From: Lepidurus packardi
Taxonomy: Eukaryota > Arthropoda > Branchiopoda > Notostraca > Triopsidae
DNA length: 64,000 bases
Direction: 5' to 3'
Assembly (NCBI GenBank): GCA_023053545.1
Contig: JAKZAN010000003.1
Span: 88,501 to 152,500 of the forward strand
The position numbers and the translations under genes are program-made. The notes under the pieces are model-generated. The model saw only the letters and a list, made by a program, of their open reading frames with translations. It was not told the DNA's origin and ran no database searches. Below are positions 53,151 through 64,000 of the stretch, piece after piece. The number at the start of each line of letters is the position of its first letter. The stretch's first letter is position 1.

Positions 53151-55034
53151 GTGGGACACATGGGCAACCCGTTTTGAAAAATTGTTTCAAAAGTCCGAAA
53201 AAGTCACACGCCGCGTTTGTCAGATGAGTGGCCGTATGAGGCACCCGACACTGGTGCTGAAGCCCAGGCCGGGGTTGAGGGCTCGTTCCCCGCCAGCCCA
53301 GGCAGGCCTGTCCGGGGGTCCCCGTTCACCGGTGCGAACGGCACGCCGCTGGACCACCCCTCGGTACGGCGTAGTCGGCACGGTTTCGCCGTCGTCCAAA
53401 GTCCAAAAAGTGGATGCTTATACGGTGGAAAGTGGAAAAAAACACTATGAGAGGGACCCTCTCTCTGAAAAGAGAGAGCAAGCGTTTTACGTCTGGACAG
53501 TCAAAACTCAAACGGGTGATGATGGACGTGATTCGGCTTGTGTTGGGTTCTCGGACGCGTTCCCCTGTTCGGTTTGTCACGAGTTGTTGCCGAACCTGTT
53601 GGGAGGGGGAAAACTCCCCCCGAAAATGGGTTAGCAACGGTTCAATGATGGCTTAACCTGGGTTTGTGTCTCCCAGTCTCGAAGAATAGATTCTCTTTGA
53701 AAAGGGCAGAAATGGCTGGAAACGAATGAAAGAATGGAGAACCGAAAGGCAACGGCACAGTTTATAGTCGCCTTCGAGGCCGGGGGCCTGGTTTTGTTCG
53801 GCCTTGCGTCTTGGCTCTAGAACAGAAACAAAGGATGGTAAGGTTAATTTTCTCCCGAAGAAAGTTCCGTGGCTGGTATCGGTGGGGTCAAGCCGGGTTC
53901 GTGTAACGACTGGGGCGAAGCAGGGTAGAGAGTAGCTGGGCGCCAGAAATGGTTTCCAGTTTGCTCGTCATCTACCCTACGGAAACCTAGAAGTTGGACT
54001 GCCCGGTTTGGCGATTCCAAAATCTGGCTAGTTGCGGGACTGACGCGGGATGGAGGTCTGGCCGAACCGTTTGATGTTGCTGGGCTTAAGCAAAGTGCGG
54101 GGAAAAAATAAAGACCGGGACCCTGAGTCTTGAAAGTGAACTGTGAGCGGTAGCGACTGCCCCATAAGGTGTACCTGAAATTTGTTCTTCAGACTGATTC
54201 CCTTACCAAATCAAAGTGAGCCTACCTTCCCCATTTTTGTCTCGAGGGTTGGGCTTGTCCTGATCACTCACATGTGCAAGACAGAGCTTTTGGTCTCTTT
54301 CCCACACATACACTGCGAGCTGCGTGCTTTTTCTTGCTGAGAAGGAGCTATGCGGCAACCACTTTTTTTGCCCCTCACAGGGTTATTGCGACACGCCTTG
54401 AAACGAGGCTCGTTGTACGCTCGAAATCCTGCTAAACGAGTCGCCTAGCGACCTGCATGGAAATCTGTCTTTTGACAAAATGAAAAAGGCTACTTGCCTG
54501 TCGTGAAACGGCGAAAAGAGGGTGTGGGGAAGCTGTGTATCAAAAACGGCTTCCTGAGAGCTTTTTGCGTTCCGAGGAATCGTCAGTTTTGAGTCACTTA
54601 GCTCCGGCAGAAAGCCGTCGCCCCGAGAATGCGCTACCGCGACGAAAGCAAGATTTTTCGGGAAGAGGAACAAAGGGTCGGAGAGCCGTGGAGTGGAGCC
54701 GAGATCGAAAATGATAGACGAGGGGAAAGCGGTCGAGCTTTTTCTTTTTCGACGGTCTACAAAAATTCCTTGAAGAACCCTACCGTGTCACACGCGTGGG
54801 GGGAATCAGGTCCAAAGTTTTTTTAAGGCTGAAGAGAGAGGGAAGCTTTTTGAGTCGCCAGTACTTACGCATCTATTTTTGAGATTCTCCTCTGGGTTCC
54901 CTCTTTGCTGGTCACTTTCCGGCTTGGTGGGGCCTAAAACCTTTTCGAGGTCGGCTTCGCTTGGTCGTGGGAGCTGTCAGGTCTTGGGACGGTGCGCTGG
55001 ACGCGTGGAACGAACTTAAACGTTCACAACAAGC
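53129..55034 (+). other. 5' external transcribed spacer
   Basis: About 1.9 kb of unique, moderately GC-rich sequence between the last spacer subrepeat and the 18S start. ORFs here lack protein character. Confidence 0.7.
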
Positions 55035-55966
55035 TACCTGGTTGATCCTGCCAGTAGCATATGCTTGTCTCAAAGATTAAGCCATGCATGTCTAAGTACA
55101 AGCCGCTTTGCGGCGAAACCGCGAATGGCTCAATAAATCAGTTATGGTTCCTTAGATCGTACCATCCTACTTGGATAACTGTGGTAATTCTAGAGCTAAT
55201 ACATGCACAATAGCCCTGACCTCACGGAAAGGGTGCTTTTATTAGATCAAAACCAATCGGGTTTCGGCCCGTAGTTTTGGTGACTCTGGATAACTCTTAG
55301 CAGATCGCATGGTCTCGCACCGGCGACGCATCTTTCAAATGTCTGCCTTATCAACTGTCGATGGTAGGTTATGCGCCTACCATGGTTGCAACGGGTAACG
55401 GGGAATCAGGGTTCGATTCCGGAGAGGGAGCCTGAGAAACGGCTACCACATCCAAGGAAGGCAGCAGGCGCGCAAATTACCCACTCCCGGCACGGGGAGG
55501 TAGTGACGAAAAATAACGATACGGGACTCTTCCGAGGCCCCGTGATTGGAATGAGTACACTTTAAATCCTTTAACGAGGACCAATTGGAGGGCAAGTCTG
55601 GTGCCAGCAGCCGCGGTAACTCCAGCTCCAATAGCGTATATTAAAGTTGTTGCGGTTAAAAAGCTCGTAGTTGGATTCCGGTCCTGGCCGGGCGGTACCG
55701 CCATCGTGCGTGCACTGCCTAGGCGGGACAAATAACCGGACTATCCGGGGTGCTCTTAACTGAGTGTCCTGGGTGGCCGGTACGTTCACTTTGAACAAAT
55801 TAGAGTGCTCAAAGCAGGTGCTCCGCGCCTGAATATCACAGCATGGAATGATGGAATAGGACCTCGGTCTTATTTTGTTGGTTTTCTGGACCCGAGGTAA
55901 TGGTTAATAGAGACAGACGGGGGCATTCGTACTGCGACGCTAGAGGTGAAATTCTTGGACCGTCGC

Positions 55967-55997
<31 letters not shown>

Positions 55998-56170
55998 AAT
56001 GTTTTCATTAATCAAGAACGAAAGTTAGAGGTTCGAAGGCGATCAAATACCGCCCTAGTTCTAACCATAAACGATGCCAACTAGCGATCCGCCGGAGTTA
56101 CTCCCATGACTCGGCGGGCAGCTTCCGGGAAACCAAAGTTTTTGGGTTCCGGGGGAAGTATGGTTGCAAA

Positions 56171-56219
<49 letters not shown>

Positions 56220-56651
56220 GCGGCTTAATTTGACTCAACACGGGAAACCTCACCAGGCCCGGACACTGGAAGGATTGACAGATTGAGAGCTCTTTCTTGA
56301 TTCGGTGGGTGGTGGTGCATGGCCGTTCTTAGTTGGTGGAGCGATTTGTCTGGTTAATTCCGATAACGAACGAGACTCTAGCCTGCTAAATAGGCGACGG
56401 GTTTTATCCGTCCGTCGCTCTTCTTAGAGGGACAAGCGGCGTCCAGCCGCATGACAAAGAGCAATAACAGGTCTGTGATGCCCTTAGATGTCCTGGGCCG
56501 CACGCGCGCTACACTGAAGGAATCAGCGTGTTTTCCCTGTCCGAAAGGACCGGGTAACCGCTGAACCTCCTTCGTGGTTGGGATTGGGGACTGCAATGAT
56601 CCCCATGAACCAGGAATCCCTAGTAGGCGCAAGTCACTAGCTTGCGTCGAT

Positions 56652-56697
<46 letters not shown>

Positions 56698-56786
56698 AAT
56701 GATTTAGTGAGGCCTTCGGACGGACTCGCCGGGCGGAGCTTCCGCTTCGCTCCGGCGGGACTGAAAGATGGTCGAACTTGATCCTT

Positions 56787-56844
<58 letters not shown>
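55035..56844 (+). rRNA. 18S ribosomal RNA
   Basis: Complete, from TACCTGGTTGATCCTG to GCGGAAGGATCATTA, 1,810 bases. Conserved landmarks are all present: GTGCCAGCAGCCGCGGTAA, GAAACTTAAAGGAATTGACG, GTACACACCGCCCGTCGC and GTAACAAGGTTTCCGTAGG. One unusual feature near the 5' end is GGCTCAATAAATCAG, where most metazoans have GGCTCATTAAATCAG. No intron or insertion. The length is ordinary for arthropods without expanded variable regions. Confidence 0.98.
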
Positions 56845-56847
<3 letters not shown>

Positions 56848-58894
56848 AACACAATCCAAACCTTATTTTTCGAACCACGCGAGTTTTGGCTTTGGGATAT
56901 CCGTAAGGAACCAAAAGTCTTCAAACAAGCAAAGGGGAAAAAGAAATGGCCAATTTGTTTTTTGATAAACCACTCGAACGTTATACAGGGTGTTAAGAAA
57001 AAGCCTCGCCACCCGGGAGAGACCTCCGGTTACTCTTGCTTTGTGCTCCTTTTGGACACAAACGAGTCGCGCGTCCGCCAGGATCCGCGAGGCGTTCCAT
57101 GGGGTTAGGTCACCGTCCTGGTTTCCTTCTCGCACGGCCGTCTTATTTGAAAATACCTTGGACAAAAAAGATATTGCTTGGTTCGATTTCTTTTGTTTTA
57201 CTCCACTCGTGAAGAGAGAATGGAAAGGGAAGGGGCTTCCATGACCGTTCAACTTGTTAACGGGACGCAGTCTGGGTACTTTCGAACATGTTCTATGTTT
57301 CGGCGAGTACTCGGCCCAAGTCCGGTTTCAAGTTGGTGTCTAAGTGTTGCCCCTGGAGACTTTCTCTTCTTCCGAAGGGATACTGTAAAAGAAATTGCCC
57401 AAAAAGTTCTGTCCGAGAAGAACAAAATCTCGGTTCTAAGAAGACAAATCGTTCGAGACGCGACACCATGTCCTTCGGAAAACTTTTTCATTCTTTTTCA
57501 CCGAGTCAGTGCGGGGAACCCTGACGGAAGATACCTCGGTCGGGATCAGGGTATGCCGCCGGTTGAACTAATTTAAAATGGATTTGAAGAAGCTGAAATG
57601 TGACCGAAGGGGTTGTACGGTAACGATTTTTCTTTCGATACGGTGAAAAGCGTTGTGGCCCGGATCTAGGGAAACTTTTGAAAAGCCATATCATTGTGAA
57701 GGGAGGATACGGCTTGGATAAGTTAGGCTGGAACCAGGTTGCCCCGCTTGAAGCCGAGGACAAATGAAATCTGTATCAACAACCGCAGATTCTTCTTCAT
57801 CTCCGCCTTCTCCCAATAAGTGGGGTTCTGAGATGTACCAAAAGTTTGTGCGGAGCGACAGAAAGCCAATATTTTCGGCCAGACGGGGAGTGGAGTTTTC
57901 ACGGGAACGCCGAGAGTGAGTAGACCAACTATTTCAAAATGGCAGTCAATCCATCGACTGGAGAACGAACAGAACTGAAACCGGGGATGGTTCTTTCGCT
58001 CCAGTTTGAAGGCTGAGTTGTCACTCGAAAGCTGGTTTTGCTCGTTTCTTGGACGCTTAATTCCGTGTGAAACGGGGTATCCTTTCTCGCAAAGAAACCG
58101 CTTCAGGAACAAGGCTTGTGTGTCCGACACTAGGATGGTGCCAAAAATGCAGGGTGAGTCGCCAAAGCTATAGCTCTTTTTTGGGCGGGCTGGTTTCTTC
58201 GGGGTTCAACTTTACTAAGCGACCAGGGGGGCTTGGTAAAGGCTGGACTGCCAGAGAAAACTGGCCTCTGAAAAAGACTGTGTGCTTGAGCTAACTTACA
58301 GCGGTGGCCTTTTTTTAAGAGGTACCCGAAAAGTGTTGAGACACTCGACGGTTCATGAAAGCGTTAGTATATATTGCGAGAAACTTTCTGCGGAGGCTAG
58401 TACGTTGAAAGACCCATGGATCTCTTTGAGTTTTGACTCTCTAAACTTAGGGGGTTGGAGGAGTGTCAAGCCCAAAGAACCTGGTGGTCGGAAACCGTGC
58501 CGGCCGTGCCAACGAAGGTATGTGATTTAAAGTTATGCGCCACCGAAAAGGCTAAAGTATGTCACTGTCCGTGTAAGCCTTGTCTCCCTCAAGGAAGAAG
58601 GTTTTTCAAAACGGTGTGCAGATAATGCCGATACCTAAACTTTGAAATCGTTGAACTGGTTGCTCGATGAAACCTGGCTGAAACAGAGTAGAAAACGTGG
58701 AAGGGTTTGCTTGGTCATACCACATGAGAAAAGGGTTCCAAAATTGCCGTTGTTGCTTGAAATGATGCTCTATGGGGGGAGTTGAGCGTACTTTTCTGGC
58801 CTTCAGTAATGATTTCCCGTTTCTTTGCGGGGTTTTGAATAAGCAATCCTTGGCGTTTCTACTGCGTTGAAACCAAAACCAATTTATTAAAAGC
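56845..58894 (+). other. internal transcribed spacer 1
   Basis: About 2.05 kb between 18S and 5.8S, long for an animal ITS1. No tandem repeats or genes found; long frames on either strand have no protein character. Confidence 0.9.
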
Positions 58895-59053
58895 ATGACC
58901 CTGAACGGTGGATCACTCGGCTCGTGGATCGATGAAGAACGCTGCAAAACGCGCTAGAACGTGTGAATTGCAGAACACCGCGATCATCGAAGTTTCGAAC
59001 GTAAATGGCGGCCCAGCGTTTGCGCTCGGGCTACACCTGTTTGAGGGTCGGAA
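58895..59053 (+). rRNA. 5.8S ribosomal RNA
   Basis: About 159 bases with ACGGTGGATCACTCGGCTCG, CGATGAAGAACGC, GTGAATTGCAGAACAC and CATCGAAGTTTCGAACG. Ends are placed by comparison with typical arthropod 5.8S and may be off by a few bases. Confidence 0.95.
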
Positions 59054-59929
59054 TGTCAATCATTGCCTGAATTCGTGGGAGATGTTAGATTCGCTCTCAC
59101 CCACGCGGCGATGGGTTGCGTCTCGTGCGTAAAGCAACCCACACACTCTTGTCGTAGCACGTGCTTGGTGAGGTGCTTGGCGGGGTCTTGGGTTGTGTGG
59201 CGTGCGTGGCGTTAAATAAAGTTTTCTTAAAACCAAAACAACATAGGAGGCCGACGCAAGATTTAACTTACGCGTGGCTTGGGGTTGCTATGCCTGATCA
59301 GGATACTCAAAAGCCTCTTCCGTCGCTGGGGGAGAGCTCCAAGGTCCGGGAAATGTCAGAGCGTTGAAACGCGGCTTGTGTACTCAAGGGAAAGGGTTTT
59401 GAAAAATAAACCTGATCCTTGATTTCAAACCGTGATAGTAAACGTTCCGACTGCCTTTCCTCAAAGTTTTGTAACCCCTGAAAAGGTGGGGGGGTGAACG
59501 AAACCGTAAAAAGACGCAAGAGTTTCCCGGAGGAGAGATACCTGTCACTGCCCCACTTTGTATGAAGTGGGGTAGTAGTGCTCTCCAGCCCCAAGTATAC
59601 CAAACACGTTACCAATCTGCCTTTATTGCTCGCACGCAAGTGTGGGTCGGTCCTCGACACAAAACGGGAAGGCAGTGCCTAGAAAAAAGGGACGGCTTGG
59701 AGCTTGTTCCAAAAACCCTGAAAGAAACCAAAAGTGGGGACACTTCATTTCTGGAAGACTTTTTTTTCGAGATTCCGTTGCGGGGGAGGCGGAAACGAAA
59801 AATAAGGTTGCCTGGATGAGTTTCTGTGGTTTCTTTTTGGGGTGCCTTGAAACTATTCTCCAAAGTGGTTTCATTTTTCTTTGGCTATAGCCCTTGTGAA
59901 TTCCCCAGCGAGACGATATCAGTCATACT
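59054..59929 (+). other. internal transcribed spacer 2
   Basis: About 0.88 kb between 5.8S and 28S; nothing else recognised in it. Confidence 0.9.
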
Positions 59930-60268
59930 GACCTCAACTCAGGTGAGACGACCCGCTGAACTTAAGCATATCAGTAAGCGGAGGAAAAGAAACTAAAAAG
60001 GATTCCCTTAGTAGCGGCGAGCGAACAGGGATAAGCCCAGCACTGAACCTCGTATCTCCGGATACCGAGGAATGTAGTGTTCAGGAGAGAGGTGGTTTGC
60101 CTGTCCGGTGTTGTCCAAGTCCCCATGATCGGGGCTAGAGTCCGCAGAGGGTGTCAGGCCCGTAGTGACGCATCGCGACCGTGAACACTTTATCTCCTAA
60201 GAGTCGGGTTGCTTGAGAGTGCAGCCCTAAGCGGGAGGTAAACTCCTTCTAAGGCTAAATACCGCCAC

Positions 60269-60302
<34 letters not shown>

Positions 60303-61386
60303 TTGAAAAGAACTTTGAAGAGAGAGTTCAAGAGTGCGTGAAACCGTTCAGGGGGTTAAACGGGTGGGCCCTCGAAGGTCGAACGGCATCTACTCCCGTT
60401 ACCTGCATACGAGCCTGCGTCTGGACGAGCTGCATTTTGCGGCCGCCGGGCGTGGTACGCTTGGAGCGTGCAGGGACCGCTAGTTGGATGCCTAGTAGGA
60501 CTCCGCAATCGGCTGGGCTCGGTCGTCAGACGGGTTTTGAGGATCGGCCCCCTCGTGGGGTTGTATTTTTGAGATTCCCGGCGACCGCTCGGCCGTTTGT
60601 ACTTGCTCACTGTTCCTCCGGGCGGACGAGCGTTGCGTTTGCCTTCACGGGCGCGGAGCGTTGTCGGTCTGTTCGAGGCTCCGGTGAGAAGCGCGGAGAG
60701 TAGGTCGGGTCCCACCCGACCCGTCTTGAAACACGGACCAAGGAGTCTAACATGTGCGCGAGTCGTCGAGTTGTACCAAACTCGAAGGCGAAATGAAAGT
60801 AAAGGCTCGGTTTCCGAGCTGAGGGGAGATCCCGTTCTGCTTCTGTAGCGCGGGCGCATCCCCGGGGCGTCTATACTGCGTTGCCAGTGAGACGAACCTA
60901 GAGCGTACACGTTGGGACCCGAAAGATGGTGACCTATGCCTGGCCAGGACGAAGCCAGGGGAAACCCTGGTGGAGGTCCGCAGCGATTCTGACGTGCAAA
61001 TCGATCGTCGGAGTTGGGTATAGGGGCGAAAGACTAATCGAACCATCTAGTAACTGGTTCCCCCCGAAGTTTCCCTCAGGATAGCTGGTGCTCGCAACAA
61101 GACACGGAGTTTCATCCGGTAAAGCGAATGATTAGAGGCCTTGGGGTCGAAACGACCTCAACCTATTCTCAAACTTTCAATGGGTGAGAAGCCCGGCTTA
61201 GCCTAAGCGAAGCCGTGGCAGTCGAATCCGAGCGCCCAGTGGGTCACTTTTGGTAAGCAGAACTGGCGCTGTGGGATGAACCAAACGTCTGGTTAAGGCG
61301 CCCAAACAACGCACATTCCGGAACCCACAAAAGGAGTTGGTTGCTAAAGACAGGAGGACGGTGGCCATGGAGGTCGGAACCCGCTC

Positions 61387-61418
<32 letters not shown>

Positions 61419-62354
61419 CTAGCCCTTAAAATGGGAGGCGCTATAGCGTTGTGCCTATACCAGACCGCCGGTGGCAGAGCCTGCCCCCTGTAAAGGGGTG
61501 CACTGAGGCCCCGGTGAGTAGGGGGGTCGCCGCGGTGAGCGTAGAAGGGTCTGGGCGTAAGCCTGCCTGGAGCCGCCGCTGGTGCAGATCTTGGTGGTAG
61601 TAGCAAATACTCCAGAGAGATCCTGGAGGACTGACGTGGAGAAGGGTTTCATGTGAACAGTGGTTGAACATGAGTCAGTCGGTCCTAAGCCGCAGGTGAA
61701 ATCCGGCCCAGGGAACGGCGCGTCGACTGTTTTGTTACAAAACCTGACGAAGCGCCGCTGGGTTAGGCGAAAGGGAATCCGGTTCTAATTCCGGAACCCG
61801 GTTGCGGATACGTCCGAGCTCTCGTAGCTCGTCATGGTAACATGACATGACCCGGAGAAGCTGGCGGGGACCCCGGGAAGAGTTTTCTTTTCTGCTTGAG
61901 GGGTCGAGACCCTGGAATTCTGTCGCGGAGCGATAGGGTTTTGACCCCGAAGAGCGCCGCAGGTCTGCGGCGTCCGTGGGTTCTTGCCGGCCCTTGAAAA
62001 TCCGGGGGAGGGCCACGTGGACTTTCCAACCGGACCGTACCGATATCCGCATCAGGTCTCCAAGGTGAACAGCCTCTAGTCGATAGATGAATGTAGGTAA
62101 GGGAAATCGGCAAATTGGATCCGTAACCTCGGGATAAGGATTGGCTCTGAGGGTCGAGGTGGTCGGGCTTGGACGCGAAGCCGGTAGTGCCCACGTGCTG
62201 GGCCTGGGCGAGGCCGTTCGCGGTCGAACCCGGTCCCTAGCCTAAGCCACCGGGGGAACGTCCTCGCAGTAGAGTAGGATAGTTTGGGCTTGACCCATTC
62301 ATGCCTCTCTCTCGGCTGCCAATGAACGACCAACTCAGAACTGGCACGATCCAG

Positions 62355-62388
<34 letters not shown>

Positions 62389-62413
62389 CGATGGCCGTAA
62401 GAGGGTGGTGACG

Positions 62414-62447
<34 letters not shown>

Positions 62448-62464
62448 AGTGAAGAAATTCAACG

Positions 62465-62500
<36 letters not shown>
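59930..62500 (+). rRNA. 28S ribosomal RNA, 5' part, interrupted by R2
   Basis: Starts near ACCTCAACTCAGGTGAGACG and includes CCGCTGAACTTAAGCATATC, GTAACAACTCACCTGCCGAAG and GGCGGGAGTAACTATGACTC. It breaks at ATGACTCTC (62500), inside the highly conserved ATGACTCTCTTAAGGTAGCC target of R2 elements; the six bases TTAAGG are missing at this junction. The 3' part of the gene lies beyond the R2 element, outside the window. A 28S gene with R2 is normally not functional. Confidence 0.97.
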
Positions 62501-62592
62501 GGGGTAGCAATTGATCGATTCCCGCCTCCTCGTGGCGCTACCCTGGGATAACCTCAAAGAAATTTGACGGTAAAGCTAAGAGGAATTGATCA
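62501..62592 (+). ncRNA. HDV-like self-cleaving ribozyme at R2 5' end
   Basis: Stems fit the nested double pseudoknot. P1: GGGGTAGC (62501-62508) with GCTACCCT (62537-62544). P2: TGATCGATT (62512-62520) with AATTGATCA (62584-62592). P3: GCC/GGC (62524-62526, 62534-62536) closing loop TCCTCGT. GGG at 62545-62547 for P1.1. P4: CCTCAAA/TTTGACGG (62552-62558, 62563-62570) capped by GAAA. J4/2 holds CTAAG with the candidate catalytic C at 62576. P3, L3 and the following GGC-GC segment closely match the HDV ribozyme core. It would release the R2 RNA 5' end exactly at the junction with 28S. Confidence 0.9.
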
Positions 62593-62688
62593 CACCGTGG
62601 CGAACGTCATCAGTCACAGCTGCAGGAATCTAGATTGATATATAACAGACGAGTAATTCTTTTCGAAGCTCGTCAGTAATCTTCCCAG
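62593..62688 (+). other. R2 5' untranslated region
   Basis: Short leader between the ribozyme and the first ATG at 62689; in R2 elements this region also supports internal translation start, but no signal is visible. Confidence 0.6.
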
Positions 62689-64000
62689 ATGTCTGGAAAG
62701 TGCAGCAATCAGAGAACTGAATCCAGCGGATCCAGTTCCCAAGAGACTCTTCCAAGTGGGTCCAACGCTTGTGATATATGTGGGAAGTGCTTCATGAAAC
62801 TGGTCGGGTTATCACTGCACATGTCCAAAGTCCATCCTAGTCAATACCATGCACGGCTAGAAAAGAATCAACCAATAACCAAGAAATTTAGATGGACGGA
62901 TGAAGATTTGTATTTTTTAGCGAAGAAGGAAGCTGAACTTTTACTTTTGGGGGGCATTAAGTTCATAAACAAGGAACTGGCAGAATTCTTTCCTGAGAAG
63001 TCTGTAGATCAAATCAAAGGCCAAAGACGTTCTGAGACATACAAACAGCAAGTTATATCCATTCATTCCGAACTGCTCAAGCAGCAGGCTGTAGCCGATT
63101 CTCCTCCACCATCGAGAATTCCGGCGAAAGAAATCTCGGCTTGGCTTGATTTCCTTCTGGCCCTTCCAAAAACCAAGAATAAATTTAGCGAAGACAAGTT
63201 AGACCAACTTATACGTACCGCGCAAGAGGGCACTCCGGTCATAGACGATCTAGATTTATACTTGAGAGAAGTTCTAGTTCAGCCCACTAGACAGGTAGAG
63301 AGACAGGCGAAGCCGCTCCAACCCCCCAAATCCAGTAGAGAAAAAAGAGATAGAGAATATGCTCGTGTCCAGAATTTCTATCGTAAGAATAAAACCGCAT
63401 GTGTGAACGCCATCCTTGATGGAAATAAGCAGTGCACAAATGAAATACCAGACATTGATGACTTCTGGAAGGCTATATTCGAATCTCAGTCTCCTCCTGA
63501 TGCAGAACCAGTGAGTTATTTTGTAGATGAAGAACCGAAGAAGATTTGGAGTTGGATCTGATTTTTCGAAATGAATCATAACTACCCTGATACGTCGACC
63601 TCACCCGGTCCTGACGGCGTGACGGCTCGCATGCTCCGTTCTATCCCTGCGCGTGTCCTTAATAAATTGTTAAACCTATTACTCTTTATTGAGGACTTAC
63701 CTGCAGTGTTCAAATGCCATCGCACCGTACTGATACCTAAAGTTGACAATACAGCATCACCGGGAGAATTTCGGCCTATCACCATTTCTTCCATAGTTGT
63801 TCGGCAGCTTAATAAAATCATCGCTGCTCGCGTCTCAGAGGGCGTTCCTATAAATCCTTGTCAGAAAGCCTTCCGGAAAATGGAGGGATGTGCTGAGAAT
63901 GTTTTCCTTTTGGATTTCATTCTTCGAGATGCAAAAGCGAAAATTAAGTCCGTTTCGTTGGCTACTGTCGACATTAAGAAGGCATTTGACAGTGTGTCAC
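62689..64000 (+). pseudogene. R2 protein: zinc finger, Myb, reverse transcriptase (partial)
   Basis: From ATG 62689. A single C2H2 finger (C28, C31, H44, H49: CDICGKCFMKLVGLSLHMSK) is followed by a Myb domain (FRWTDEDLYFLAKKEAELL, about residues 68-120), both used to bind 28S DNA. A helical linker leads to RT, with SPGPDGVTARML, VLIPKVDN, FRPITISSIVVRQLN, and LATVDIKKAFDS, which holds the first catalytic Asp. One in-frame TGA at 63559-63561 separates linker and RT; the same frame is open on both sides to the window edge. One finger places it with the R2-D type. The endonuclease domain is outside the window. Confidence 0.92.

Larger units (their letters stand above)
62501..64000 (+). mobile_element. 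R2 non-LTR retrotransposon (5' part)
   Basis: Inserted at the canonical 28S site. It begins with an HDV-like ribozyme, then a short 5' UTR and an ORF with C2H2 zinc finger, Myb domain and RT. The element runs off the right edge of the window. Confidence 0.95.

Noticed and set aside
53122-62333. Numerous ORFs of 60-180 codons across the ETS, 18S, ITS and 28S
   Set aside because: They overlap structural rRNA or spacer sequence on both strands and have no protein character.

Overview
This is a eukaryotic, almost certainly metazoan window. It holds a complete 18S-5.8S rDNA segment and most of a 28S gene, and everything else is a dense deposit of mobile DNA with no recognisable host protein-coding gene. 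The rRNA sequence, the BEL/Pao, Tigger/pogo, PIF/Harbinger and Maverick elements, and an R2 element in the 28S gene all fit an arthropod. That placement is inferred from overall look, not from an alignment.

Layout. (1) 1 to about 7.8 kb: the right part of a Maverick/Polinton virus-like element. It has the PolB C-terminus, small basic proteins, a chromodomain integrase, penton-like and hexon-like capsid proteins, a basic minor virion protein and an adenain-type protease, tightly packed on the + strand. Two small minus-strand ORFs and several short tandem repeats follow. (2) 8.0-9.15 kb: a 180-bp satellite with a partly dimeric 360-bp organisation. (3) 9.7-19.6 kb: non-coding, exon-like blocks duplicated in shuffled order and split by a 5'-truncated RNase H-bearing LINE on the minus strand (14565-18487) with a perfect 12-bp target duplication. 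(4) 20.2-21.7 kb: AT-rich simple sequence, a 92-bp satellite and a minus-strand tRNA-derived SINE.

(5) About 21.8-35.9 kb: a three-level nest. A BEL/Pao element (24039-30778, TSD CTCTT) sits in a Tigger transposase, which itself sits in ORF1 of a non-LTR retrotransposon. (6) 36.6-40 kb: a LINE ORF1-like fragment and a PIF/Harbinger element with convergent Myb and DDE genes. (7) 40130-46146: a second BEL/Pao with nearly identical LTRs but a badly broken polyprotein, followed by an integrase fragment of a third. (8) 47.0-53.1 kb: rDNA intergenic-spacer subrepeats of about 559 bp, interrupted by a nearly intact Tigger with a clean TIR pair. (9) 53.1-62.5 kb: 5' ETS, 18S, ITS1, 5.8S, ITS2 and 28S up to the R2 site. 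(10) 62501 to the end: an R2 element that begins exactly with an HDV-like self-cleaving ribozyme and continues into a zinc-finger/Myb/RT protein.

How it fits together. The window looks like one border of an rDNA array: a transposon cluster on the left runs directly into spacer subrepeats and then an rDNA unit carrying R2. Nearly all element ORFs carry one or more frameshifts or a single in-frame TGA. Several of these breaks fall in homopolymers, so uncorrected sequencing indels should be excluded before calling the elements dead. The most informative findings are the R2 ribozyme, the spacer-promoter-like subrepeats, and the Maverick capsid module with its unexplained small genes.
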